From assembly GCA_024305745.1 (NCBI GenBank), contig JAHRBS010000003.1, forward strand, positions 496,001 to 560,000: DNA of 64,000 bases, given 5' to 3'. This stretch comes from Polyporus tsugae. Taxonomy: Eukaryota; Basidiomycota; Agaricomycetes; Polyporales; Polyporaceae. Made by a program: the position numbers and the translations under genes. Below are positions 34,937 to 48,550 of the stretch, one piece after another (positions within the stretch are counted from its first letter, which is position 1; each line of letters begins with the position of its first letter). The notes beneath the pieces were generated by a model that ran no database searches, was not told the DNA's origin, and saw only the letters and a list, made by a program, of their open reading frames with translations.

Positions 34937-35082
34937 TTATGACCACACAATGCGAGCGTTGAGTTCGGAAGGCATCATCGGGCATGGCATACTAGTAGCG
35001 GAATATATGGAATCGAGCGTGAGGAATCTACTCGAAATTCAATCCTGTAAGCACTCGGGCCCACTGCTGGCCTGCTCCAGTG

Positions 35083-36831
35083 CTATGCATCGTCAGCTTC
35101 GCTATCTCCGTCGGCCCTGAAGAAGTCCTCTGCCGAAAGCGATTGGTCGAGGGAGCCCAGAACTCTGTCGAACACGACCGACGTGTGACGAGAGGACGAT
35201 GTCGAGCTTTTGTCGAGGGCCTTGTGCTTCACAGACTGGAGGTGCAGGAGAAACCGGGAGACGAGGATCGTCGTCAACCTAGGAGCCCCGGACGAAGGCT
35301 GAGTGTTAGTTGAGGTGGCTCGCGGTTATATATGGCCAGGGTTGTGTGACGTACGGTTCGAGGAAGCGCGCGACGAAGCTCGCGTCTTGGAGAGAAGGGA
35401 TGTCGGACTGAAGTGGCATGGCGTCAAGTACTGTTACGCGCGTGTGGACATCCGACAGGGTGGGGTGGGGGACGTACCTGAGAGATCATCGTGAGGGCGA
35501 GGTGCAGGGAGTTCAGCACCAGCAGGGTCCTACAAGAGGTGCGTCAGCAGACCGTCGCGCAGGAACACCAATAAGCAACACATTGTCTCACAGGAAGTAG
35601 ATAAGCCCTGCAGCAACGTCGACGTTAGCGTTAGCTATGATCGGTGCGCAGCATCGCCACAATGGGGACCGTCACCGCTCACCGTCATGCAACAACACCG
35701 CAGCAAACGTGTTCCTCTGGAGCGACATCCTCTTTGGCCGGTCGACCCCAAACCATGTGATCACGATAAGGAGACAATCGGCGAGAATCAGGGACGCCCT
35801 GGACGCGATTGTGACTTGGTTGGACCTCGGCATGTCAGCGATCATAGGAACCATGAGGAAGAAAGCTAAAATGCGCACATCTGGGCACGCTCGTTAGTAC
35901 ATAGCACTCGCACAAGACAGAACTGGGCTTAACATTCTCGTCACAGCAGGCGGTGTCATGATATTGCTCTGGCACCCTAAGGAGGGAACGATGACGCCTG
36001 TGACCCCGTAGTGAAAATTCCCCTGCCGACATGAAAGATTCACGCTACATGAGTACAAGCGTGGGGCACTGATGAGCCTGGAGAGGGGGAGCGTACCAGG
36101 TTCACGGCCACGGGTACCAGAGAAAGGCAGATGATGAGCAGTGATACCGGCCAGTTCCTACTCAGGGCAAATGCACGCATGCCAGAGAACGCTACGACCA
36201 CGCTCAATCAGTATGCATAGCAAGCTCGAGCTCGAGACGACAGTCACTAGACAGCACATACCCGCCCAAGGGAAGTAAGCCAGGATCTCGATGACATATT
36301 CCGACTGCACCATCGCTGCACACCTGTAGAAATACTGTAGTTAAGTATGTAAATATGGGCACAAACCTTATGTATGTGCCGTACGTCTGTGTACGTTGAA
36401 GGCGTCAGATATATGCCCATCTTTTGAATCGGAGGCAGGACCAAAGACGTACTCTGTCAGAATCCAGAGGAGTGTAGCCGATCATAGTGTACACGAAAGA
36501 AATCAAGGTAAGGTATTTGTTGGAATAGAACAATATCGCCGCGCCAGTGGCTTTCCCCGACCAAAAGTATTTCGCTTCTTGACCAATGGTGATGATAGAC
36601 TCGAATATGATGAGGGCTGTGGATGGACGGGCGCATAAGGTCATCGAGGTCAAGGAGTGGGTGCTAAACACGACACTTACTTGCGGCAGCATTTGCGGAG
36701 TGGTTGGACACAAGGCTTTGGTGCCGAGCACGTCAGCAATGGGACCAGGTGCACGACCACGACTCGGAACGAAGCGCTCACAGCGCCAAAGCTTCGGCCG
36801 CACTAATAGTCGGGACATCGTTGGAAGACAT
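35083..36831 (-). CDS. DUF6533-domain membrane protein (E)
   Basis: Minus-strand gene with start at 36831 (MSSNDVPTISAAEALAL, then an intron). The diagnostic exon reads ALIIFESIITIGQEAKYFWSGKATGAAILFYSNKYLTL, the DUF6533 core found at the N-terminus of seven-helix membrane proteins in Agaricomycetes. Hydrophobic exons follow at about 36200-36330 and 35680-35880 (LILADCLLIVITWFGVDRPKR), then a cytosolic tail ILVSRFLLHLQSVKHKALD ending in an acidic DGDSEADDA, stop 35083-35085. Middle exon borders are approximate. The function of DUF6533 proteins is unknown; a receptor-like role is sometimes guessed. It lies between the two metacaspase copies and is present only once. Confidence 0.7.
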
Positions 36832-36989
36832 GGTGGTAGCCAGGACCAGGGGTTGGAGAGAGCGACTCTAAGGAGAGGGAGCGGGACGGAGGACAGTGGG
36901 AAGTAGACACTGGATTTGAAGGATGCTCACTTATTGCTTGCCAGGATCGCCAGGATCGCCAGCGGGCACAGGCAGAGTTTGCGACAGAG

Positions 36990-39960
36990 CCGGCGCCTCA
37001 ACGCGGCAGCAATACCGGATGCTCTTGTGAGAGGGGCAACAAGAGTAGAACAGCGTACTCACCAAGTTTGATTATCCTTCCCATAAGCCGACGCGGGCGG
37101 TGAGCGGCAGAAGCAGAGGTGGACATTACACGGACACTGGGATGTTATGCGCGTCCAAGAGCTCACGATCCCCACCGCAGTATCTTCCTTGTGGTGATTC
37201 AAACGAGGGTCTATTTAAGTTGCGATCCTATAGGGATTCATGATATCGAAGCCTACACGATGCTTCTAGTGGGATGCGATCTACCACCGTGGATTCAGCT
37301 GAGGAGCATCTACCAGACACCGTCCCCCCTACGAAGGCCTGTCTCTGACTCTCGCGCACTACGCACGCACGGCGTACCGTGGAGATCGGGTTCATGATAG
37401 TCCAACTCGAGGTCCAATGAGATGGGCCGGGTCAGTGGATAAGGCATGGCGAAGAGTACTGGCAACTAGCCTGTTGTGGAACGTGGCCGTTGTCGCCGGC
37501 GAGGTTGCCGTTTGTTGGCCCCTCGCTGCCGCAGCCCACGAATAGGTCGATATCCTCTGGAGCGGGGGGCGTAACCTTCCCGCTCACTCTACGCTTTCGG
37601 GGCCGCCCGCGTGTCTTCTGCCCATGCCCGTACATCCTGTCGCTGACCACTCTGGTTAGATTCCGGCACCTGAGGTACGTTAAAGTACAGTGCACTCACG
37701 TCAGCTCTCGTAAGAAACTACCGATGGGCTGGTCCGGTTCCCGTCCTAGAGCGATTGACCCCAGCTTAGCTTCGGGTTTCGGACGCTCATGGATCCGGGA
37801 GTACTCACGAAGGATGTCGATGAGCCACTGAGTGAACGAGCCTTTCTTTGGCTCCCATGTGGGTTGAGTGTCATGGCAGAACGAGATAGACGGCTAGTAA
37901 CGCCAACATTAATACGTACTCCAGAAGGCGGACGGGGACATGGAGGTATGTACGTACCACCCCAGTACCGCCAAAGCCGTTTTCTCCAGCAGGCATGTTG
38001 CCGTCCTTGACGAGAGAGTCGGCGGACCTTGTACGCTGTGCGATCCTGGACGGGACGTGTCTGGGACGGGCGTAGATGAACGTGGGCCCGCTTTGTAACG
38101 GTCTTTCGCCCTCGTCGACATCATCGACTCCGACGTGGGTGTTTGTGACCTCCACTTCGGTTGAGCTTATTCGCTGGCGTGAATATATCCGCACGTTTCG
38201 GACGTTGGCCGACGGCCCTTCTATGGACGTTACATCAACAAGGAGGCTAAGGGTAACGGGTGCGGCGGCTCACCTCGACTAAGTAGTGAACGCGGGCTTG
38301 CTATATGCGCGGGAGGATCTCTAGGTAACCTTGACGTTGATCGGTTCATCCCTGAATCAAACCCCCGTTAGCATCTTCTGACCTGGTCCTCTGTGCGATA
38401 ATGGTACTTACGTTGTCCATCCCTTCGAGGAACATCCTGCGACATGGTGGTCTTGTGCTTATTCGTCCACGGGGAGTAGACGTTGTCGCACAGATAATGG
38501 TCGAGGTCGAGTAGCGTGCCCGAGTGATACGAGTCGAAGATCGCGGTGATCTGCGCCCCGATTGGCAGGGAGTCCACGAGCATCTTGCGAAGCTTGTTGT
38601 CAGTAATCATGCGCTTCTTGATCGCCTCCCCGCGGGAGCCGATTCCCGTCTCATCCCCAGACAGGTTCGGACGAAAAGGCTCGTCATGATCAATGGGGAC
38701 TATGACTGCGCCAAGACAGGGATTCAGGGTTCAAACGTCTGTCCAGATATCCAGCAGAAGAACACTTACACTCGTCCAGCCCATCGTCCTCCTCGTGTTT
38801 GTTGGGCATTTCTCCTTCGACCTGACCGGAGTGCCCGGAATCTACACCGTCTGAAGTCAGACATCATGCTAAGGCAACCGTCAAAACAGGACGAATATAG
38901 GATACACCCAGGTCCAAAGCCTGCGAAGGCGGGGAATGGGAGGGGGCACCAACGGGCGACAGGAGAACGAGTCATGGACGGGGTACAGGAAGGCAAAGGA
39001 TAGGAATAACAGAGAGGAAAATTGACGGGACGCACAGAAGAAGATCAAGCTACTCCCATCCCGCGCACCTCCGACCAATTTCTGTATCTCCCGCAACTAT
39101 GCAAGACAGGGTGTTTCCTCTTCAGTACTGAAGAGACGGCAGACAGGGCAAGCGCAAAGCACTCACGATATTCGTTCGTGTTGGCTGGAGCGCAGACCCC
39201 AAGCTTTCGTCGCCAAGCATCATAACGATGTCCTCCGATGAGTAATCGTATCTGCCTATGCGTCAACATTCAGATGGCAGACCAATATCGAAAGAAGCCA
39301 TGATACGCACTGATGAGGAGCGTCCTGAAATCCTTCGTGTCCTCCTGGGGACGACGCAAAGGGGGGTAGTCCGAGTCTGGATCGGCATCGGAATAGTTGA
39401 GGCCGATGAGGAGGGCACGTTGGGGTGGCACAGTTGAGTCGGATGGACTATGGATCTCAGGTTGGTACGTCGAGCATCCAGGGACGAAGCGCTGTCCAAC
39501 CACGGACATCTTAAGGGACTGAGGTAGATGTCGCTCAAGTTAAATCGCAGGGCAGAATGAAGTAGCGAGCAAGTGGACACTGGGAGGCAAGTACAATGCC
39601 ACTCTGGTGAACGTCGAGGTCTTGGGCATGTCCTGGAGAATGGGCGTCCTAGGACATCTAGAGACCACTAGAAAGTCATTGTACAGCCTGAGGAGCGCAC
39701 AGCCTGCCGCGAAGTACGATTGGTTTTTCTCTGAGAAACAGTCCATGGTGCACCGCATGTCACCGTGAGTGGCAGGGACCAGCCTGAGGAGACGCCTGCT
39801 ACTTACCTAGTACCCGGCCGTCCAGGTTTTCTCCAGGATAAAACCCTCACCAGCATCCAGAGGATGTCGCATCGCGTGCGGGGATTTCAGAGCAGACGTG
39901 GCTCGGGGAGACAATCAAGAACAAAAACTGGACCGGCTCAGGCTTGTGGGTGAGCGTCTA
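36990..39960. repeat. Metacaspase-segment duplication, copy 2
   Basis: Counterpart of 30200-32630, longer because it keeps exon 1 and the catalytic-site exon. Similarity continues upstream into sequence that in copy 1 leads to P450-3 (GTGGGTGAGCGTCTATGGCC at about 39944), suggesting that the original unit was metacaspase (-) plus P450 (+). Confidence 0.75.
37432..39509 (-). CDS. Metacaspase-like protein D2 with catalytic Cys replaced by Tyr
   Basis: Start at 39509 (MSVVGQRFVPG). Exon 1 has the p20 start RALLIGLNYSD; then RYDYSSEDIVMML, LREIQKLVGGARDG, the catalytic His in YSGHSGQVEGEMP (about 38815-38850), EEDDGLDE, FIVPIDHDEPFRPNL and ITAIFDSYHSGTLLDLDHYL. In metacaspases the last motif is DSCHSGT with the nucleophile Cys; here codon 38527-38529 is TAT (Tyr). 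Later exons give a WEPKKGSFTQWLIDILR segment and a basic C-terminus ending CLIH (stop 37432-37434). No stop or frameshift was found in the exons checked. The protein may be a catalytically dead homologue or an early pseudogene. An ancestral TGT/TGC to TAT/TAC change is one transition. Confidence 0.72.
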
Positions 39961-41186
39961 TGGCCGGTCAGTGCCAGTCATCACCGAGCTCCCCCACGAC
40001 GCAGCTACTTTGCACGGTTCTTCCGAACACCGCCAACTGGGTCCTTACAGTCCTCTCTGGTGTGCCCTCAGACCTCATATGCCTCTGCGCTTCCTTCATA
40101 CACTCGCTGGCGGTTGCGTTGGTCGGGGGGTAATACGGGGGTGGAACTAATAAAGACGTGGGGATTGCAATCATGATGGTCATTGGTGTCAGAGGCATCG
40201 GGCGGTGCGTCGAGTTTCTTTCCCACTAGCAAGAACGGTCTGATAAGTTCCGTCCTCGCTCGTCAACCGCCCTCAGGATAGCCCGCTATACCACCCATGG
40301 CGCACGACAGGCATTGCATATCTTTGCATCGCGTAAGTCTCGTGTGACATTTCCGTATTCAAATCTGCATCGTTGGACTATAGGAGAAAGAGTCGCGCGA
40401 GATAGCAGCTGAGGACGAGGGGCAGCGCGAGTCTTCGAGGAGATGGGAGACAAGTCGCTGCTGTCATTCAGGTGCGTGCTTTGCAGCTCTGCGGTGCTAT
40501 GGTTCAGTGCTGATGTCGTACTACTCACCGAAACAGGTGCACAGTTGGACTGCTATCTCACCCTATAATTCCGGGAATATGACTTCGCTGCGAGGGCAGT
40601 ACGTTGTTCACCAGCTACAGGTAGAAGTTTCGAATACTGTACCCGGGACTCAATGTCACAATACGTACTCTGGCACGACATACCATCCTCACGGGGGCCT
40701 CTGAGGCCACATCCGACCAAAAACGCCAAAATGCCGAAACTCTGTCACCGTCAGTTGAACTGAGCCCGACCTAATCGGGCTTTTGACTCCCCACAGCGCG
40801 ATTCTCTCCTGCTCAGGCCACTACGCTCTTTCTGATCTCTAAGGGTGTATGTTCCGATTTCATCTTTCGCTTCAGAAGCAAAGCTTGCTCCATAACGTCC
40901 CTACCCCAGCCGATCCGTGCGGAGGAAGCTCAAGAAGGTGGGTAAACTACGCATTATGACATGCTGTTATCTATTCATATGACATGCGCTGGTCCCAGAA
41001 TGCACAGACACTTGCTCGCGAGGGAGCCCGATCCTCCCAAACACCGCGGCGTCAATAAATCAATGCGCGGGATTTGGTCCCATGCTAAGATCGCCCAAGG
41101 TTACCGGACGGATGGGGACACTTAAGTTTTGACACGCCATATAAACCCTACTTCGGCCACGGTCTCTCCAGTGTCTCTGCCCCACC
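39510..41186. other. Intergenic with possible decayed P450-flank sequence
   Basis: 39730-39960 matches the upstream flank of D1. At about 40030-40075 words such as CCAACTGGGTCC and CTCTCTGGTGTGCCCTC resemble the sequence just before P450-3, and ATCATGATGGTCA at 40171-40183 is shared with P450 exons, so a largely erased P450 copy may lie here. A frame at 40507-40704 is not recognised. Confidence 0.35.
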
Positions 41187-43890
<2,704 letters not shown>

Positions 43891-44055
43891 GAGGAGATTC
43901 GGCGAAGGGGAGAGGGCATGCCGCGGTAGCACCATTGGATGTGGGTTAGTGTTGGACTAGTTGGGGACTAGTTGATGCAAGCGAGCCTCTGCGCGACTGC
44001 CTCTGCGCAGTATCACTCTCTACAGAGCGCGAGAATGAAGCGAATGAAGCCCAGA

Positions 44056-44192
44056 GGTAATCCGGTCGAGGTAATTCCTCTCTGTGAGTCCCACCTTCGC
44101 ACACTTCGCGCACTGAGATGACCAGAAGTCATCAGCGAAGCATGTCCCTGCGTGGTTTCCCGGCGCCGCTGGGTTCACGCGCAGCGCTAGTG
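44056..44192 (+). pseudogene. P450 relic (exon-intron-exon fragment)
   Basis: About 140 bases resemble one exon end, its intron and the next exon start of P450-2/3/4: an NPVEVIPLC-like stretch, a GTGAGTCCC donor, then a CATCAG acceptor followed by a KHVPAWFPGAAGFTRSA-like reading with frame errors. It lies in plus orientation between F and P450-4 and is not linked to any other exon. It is evidence of a further lost P450 copy. Confidence 0.55.
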
Positions 44193-44297
44193 TAGAACTC
44201 GAATGAATCAAGAAGTTCTCGTCATTCAAGCAAAACCACCATGTGATGAAAAGAGGCTTGCACTCCGACAGGCACGTTACTGAAACACAGCCAGTTG

Positions 44298-46459
44298 CTA
44301 CTCAAAGCTAGTAGTCACAAGGTCCACAACCCCGGGGAAGCGAGGAGATAATTTGAACGGAAACTCTGACGGAAGACTGCCAATGGTGTTCAAAATCGAA
44401 ACCAACGACGGTGCGCGTGTCAAATGTAGACTAACCTGACGAGCCCAGAGCTCCATTTGACCTTGGAAGGCACGTCTGCCGGGTTTGAGATATCGAACGT
44501 GTGCAGCATCAAGGCGATTGTCAACCAGACGCTCTCGTCTGCGAAGAACCTGCCAGGACAGATCCTTAGGGCGGGAGTACGTTAGCATGCGCGTGAAGTT
44601 GGGCGACATGATGGCGAGTACTACTCACCTCCTGCCGAAGCCAAAAGCCACTCGCGCAGGATCGGGTTCCCCGGTGGGTACCTCGACGCTTGGTTCATAT
44701 CGCTCTGGAACGAATTCTGCTGGATTCTTGTACACCGTCTCGTCGTGGAGCATAGCGCTGCGCGGTCACGGAGTGAGGAGGGGCACGGGCCCAGCGAGTC
44801 CATAAATCCAGATTACGCACAATATATTGGCAATCACCGTCGTTCCCTTGGGTATGAACATACCCCGATAGGTGTCGTCTTCCGTCGTGGCGTGCGGGAC
44901 GCCTGGTCCAAGGGACAGGTTTGTATCACGAACAAGAAAGGAGCTTAGAATTACGCACCGAGGGGCGTGACTGCTTTCCAGCGGAAAGTCTCTTTAACAA
45001 TATTCGCGACGTATGGCAGGCGACCACGGTCCTCGAACGTGGGTAGTTGGTCCCTGCCGACGACGTCGTCCAGTTCCTTCTGCGCATGCTGCTGCACCTC
45101 TGGATACAACGCCATAGCAAGAACAAAGTTGAGAAGTGCCGCTACGGTCTAAGAGAGACGTCGTCGTCAGTTTGGGTCGAACCGTACACTGCGCCGTCGA
45201 AGAAACCTGACCGTATCGGCACCGGCTGCTCCATATCATCTATCCAGTCAGAAGTCAGGCATCCTGACGGAACGAAAGGAAACGCACCACTGTACACGAC
45301 CCCGCCACTGTTCATGGCGAACTCATCTCTATCAACGCCTTCAAGAGGAGGGTCGGACTGCAGGAGCCGGCCGACCATGGAATCCCGGCAGGTCCCGGAA
45401 GCCTGAAACCAGCCGTATCTCAATGGCAGCAAGAATTTGGATGCGGACTCATACACTCACGAGCTGGGCCTTGAGTGCCTGGAAGGGAATATAACGCATG
45501 TCCCAAGCGAGCTTACGAGCATACAACGCTGCGCGTTGGAACCCGGCGCCTGGAAACCATGCGGGGACGTACTTCACTGGTTCTTCGGTCACTTCCAAGC
45601 ACGGTATGAGTGAAAGAGTGGGAATTACAGATTGGAATCACGTCGACTATGTTGCTTCCGAGGGATTCTTTGTCGTTCTTGCGGACGGCTTCTGCGAGCG
45701 CAACGAACTCGTCTTCGATGGAACTTACTTGATGACCATAAGTGACCATCATGATCATGGCTCCAGCCATTCTGGGTAACATATGTTAATGACGGTGACG
45801 AACACGCATGAGCTGGTACGTACTGCTTCAGGTGTTTGGACATGTCCGCAGGCGTTTGGCAGAGGCGGCAAACGAGGGATATGGACTCTCGGACGATAAT
45901 CGGACGATACGACGCGATTACAACGGAATGCTGAAACTCTTGCTGAATGGTCTTGCGGTAAGCCAGAAAGAGCCTCCCGTACGCCATGAGAATCAGGCTC
46001 CAGTTCCACCCCCTCCTAACCCATGGATGAGAAGGTGCGCAAGGACGAAAATCCCATGAGAGCGATACTCACAACTCATTTTTGACTACAAGCCTGGGTC
46101 TGGAAGAGTAAATAGCACCTTTTCGGTCAAGAAGGTCGCGCGCAGCTTCGAAAGAGCTCAGGACGAGCAGCTTTGAGCCAAGCGCGGTAAGGTAAACAAT
46201 GTCGCTCCCTACACAAGCTTAGGTGCCAGAGATCGTGAGCTGAGAGTAACATACCACATCGTTTGTTTATTTCCAGATAGGACTCCCACACATACCCCCC
46301 AGATGGAATATCGCCGAGATTTCCGACAAGGAACCGTCGTGGCGGCCCGGGAGGATACACCCGAGAACCGTTCAATCTGCGCCGAAAGAGGAGCAGGACG
46401 AGGAACGCGACAACGAACCCGCCGGCGCCACGTAGAAGGATGTCTGAGTATGATTCCAT
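44298..46459 (-). CDS. Cytochrome P450 (P450-4), intact
   Basis: Start at 46459 (MESYSDILLRGAGGFVVAFLVLLLF membrane anchor, then PPGPPRRFLVGN), stop at 44298-44300. All exons correspond to P450-2 and keep frame: GSKLLVLSSFEAARDLLDRKG, GWNWSLILMAYG, MMVTYGHQVSS, AGADTTVAALLNFVLAMALYP, K-helix ETFR (IVKETFRWK), PERY in AEFVPERYEPS, haem loop FGFGRR-ICPGRF around an intron at about 44575-44630, and a C-terminus SPRFPGVVDLV. About 520 residues. It is head-to-head with C2 and is the only block-2 gene fully inside the window with no visible defect. Substrate unknown, presumably that of P450-2 or a close analogue. Confidence 0.87.
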
Positions 46460-47240
46460 GGAGGAGGTGGTGATCCAGGGTGTGGGGGGACGATTGGAGT
46501 ACTCTGCTGTTGCGAAGGGATATCCCAATTCTATGTGGGCGTCCTAGTCAGTGCGTGCCACTGCGTGGGTATGTGATACATCGAAGAACTCCCATGGGCG
46601 AGCCGCGCCATTCGGCGACCAGGAGAAGCAAGAGCAGCGCTCAGCTTCAACTCCGAGTTGAAGGGGCATCATTTGGAACGTCTGGTTAGAGAGTTGGAAT
46701 GGACTTGGCTGTGGATGCTTGAGGGTGCCGTTTGTGAATTTGCGAAAGGAAGCTCCGCGGTTGGTCGTTGGCACTATAGTACTACGGCGCACTGCATATG
46801 ACCCCGGACAGGTACCGTGCGCCCCGTCACAGTCGCCCTGTGCTTCCCTCTATCATACCGCCCACCACATGCGCGGTCTGTACTTTAATCCCTATCGCAT
46901 ACTACAGGCACGGTGTGTCTTCCATCGGAATAGGGTGAATCAAAAACTACTTCGACGGATCTCCAGGGTACGCATGTGTTGTCGTCTCAATCTGTCCTCG
47001 CCAGGCGTTAACACTCACTATTGGCTCGTCCGCAAGATGTGGCAACATCGATAATTGGCCAAATACGGAATGCTCACTATCCGGTACTACCGTGAGCGGT
47101 CGTACTTGCGGGTTACTCGAACTGATACGAGTGATCTGTGGCTCGAGAGAAGAAAGGTCTTCTTTCTGTCTCCTTATGAGGGGCCCGTATTTATAACCAA
47201 CCACTGCGTAAGTCTTTTCAGTCCGCATCCGCACGGCAAG
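46460..47240. promoter_or_regulatory. Bidirectional upstream region P450-4 / C2
   Basis: A 781-bp gap equivalent to 18898-19741. It keeps the word TGCGTGGGTATGTGATA plus ATCGAAGA at 46562-46587, at the same distance (about 100 bp) from the P450 start as in block 1, and CGCACGGCAAG just before the C2 ATG. Confidence 0.45.
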
Positions 47241-47904
47241 ATGGCTATGAATCATTCTACTTCGCTTCACTCTCCTACCTTGCGTTCGTTCCTAGTCTCT
47301 GCAGGTTACTTCTAGACAAAGATACTAGTGTTCTTCAATAGCTTCGGTGCGTCATTTGCTTGAGCCTTGTCCCACTTATCGATTCTAATACCTCCCGATT
47401 CCCCACGCAGCGAGAGAGCAAGTTTTCCGGGCCCTGAGGAGCGGGATTGTACATGGGACTCTAACAGTCGAGGATAGAGACGACAAATTCGTGTTCGGTT
47501 CATTTCCAGGCCTCGCTGTAACTCTCAAAGTGTGCAATCCGGACATGTGGACAAGGGTGCTGATCTCTAGCGACCTCGGAGGTACGTGAATTCTCTTTCG
47601 GGACAGCCGTCGCTCAAGTTCTCCATTCCGTAGTATTCGAGGCGTACATGGAAGGCGACCTTCATGTGTCGAGCCTGAAGGATTTGCTCAACGTAAGTAG
47701 TCCTCGCAGAACGGATGAGCATATCGGATTGACGTTTCTCACGACGTGGCCTGTAGCTCTGGTTGGACAACTGTCTCACAATGCCCGGTCTAGAAAGCAC
47801 GTTCAGTGCAGTTTTCACCCGCTACTCTGCGCTCGCGATCAATATCTTGGGGTGTCAGAACTTGTCAAATGCGCAATGGAATGTGGTAAGTATACGCTGA
47901 TAGG

Positions 47905-48232
47905 TGTTGAGCGCAGCACTGCCAAGCGCTGGCAGCCAACATAGCTGCTAGGCTGTGACACCGCCATAGCACCAGTTGTCACACATGCCAGATTACTCAT
48001 AGCCTCGTCTATGATAATCACGCACAGCTCGACTGTGCACCGTGTATGCTACTGTACAGTTCTTATGTAATCTAGTAGTATATATACGGGCTCCCCAGAG
48101 CCCCCAATACAGACAGTTCTTTACACCCTACCACCATCATCACTTAACAAGCCTCAACAACCCCTCCAGGTGAGTATGCGGAGCTTCCGCTAGAGTTGCT
48201 GCCCGGTGTGGGCTTTGCCCCCGGGTTCAACA
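47905..48232 (+). repeat. 5' LTR of the Copia element
   Basis: 328 bp, TG...CA ends. It contains a TATA-like stretch (TAGTATATATA, about 48075-48086) followed by a likely transcript start region, and differs from the 3' LTR at four bases. Confidence 0.93.
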
Positions 48233-48246
48233 GGTTATGAGCCCTG
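48233..48246 (+). promoter_or_regulatory. Copia primer-binding site, half-tRNA type
   Basis: GGTTATGAGCCCTG directly abuts the LTR. Its complement CAGGGCTCATAACC is the anticodon stem-loop of initiator tRNA-Met as known in yeast, with the CAT anticodon inside. Priming from a cleaved initiator tRNA, as in Drosophila copia, is therefore more likely than use of a tRNA 3' end. Confidence 0.75.
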
Positions 48247-48550
48247 GTGATGCCCAGGTACTGCGCCGCTCATTGCTGGCTGCGACCTGTGAGGCTCCCA
48301 GCTCGCCTGGAATCCCTTCGTCGCCGTTATGGCAGATGACCTGTTGGATGGATGTGGCGCGATTATCCGCTGCCTGCCATCCACAGCAGTGGAGCTGGAT
48401 GTGGCACGCCTTCGAGGTCGCTGCCTGCCCTCCACCAAATAGAGGGGGAACCTATGCCAGCGCGTTTTTCTATGACCGCTGCCCTAAAAAGTCTTTGTGG
48501 ATGTTAACTAACACGTCTTCTTCCCTCCAGACTTTAACCCCTCTCGCACG

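Noticed and set aside
44020..44229. Minus-strand small protein next to P450-4
   Set aside because: The plus strand of the same bases is a recognisable P450 fragment, so the minus frame is an artefact.
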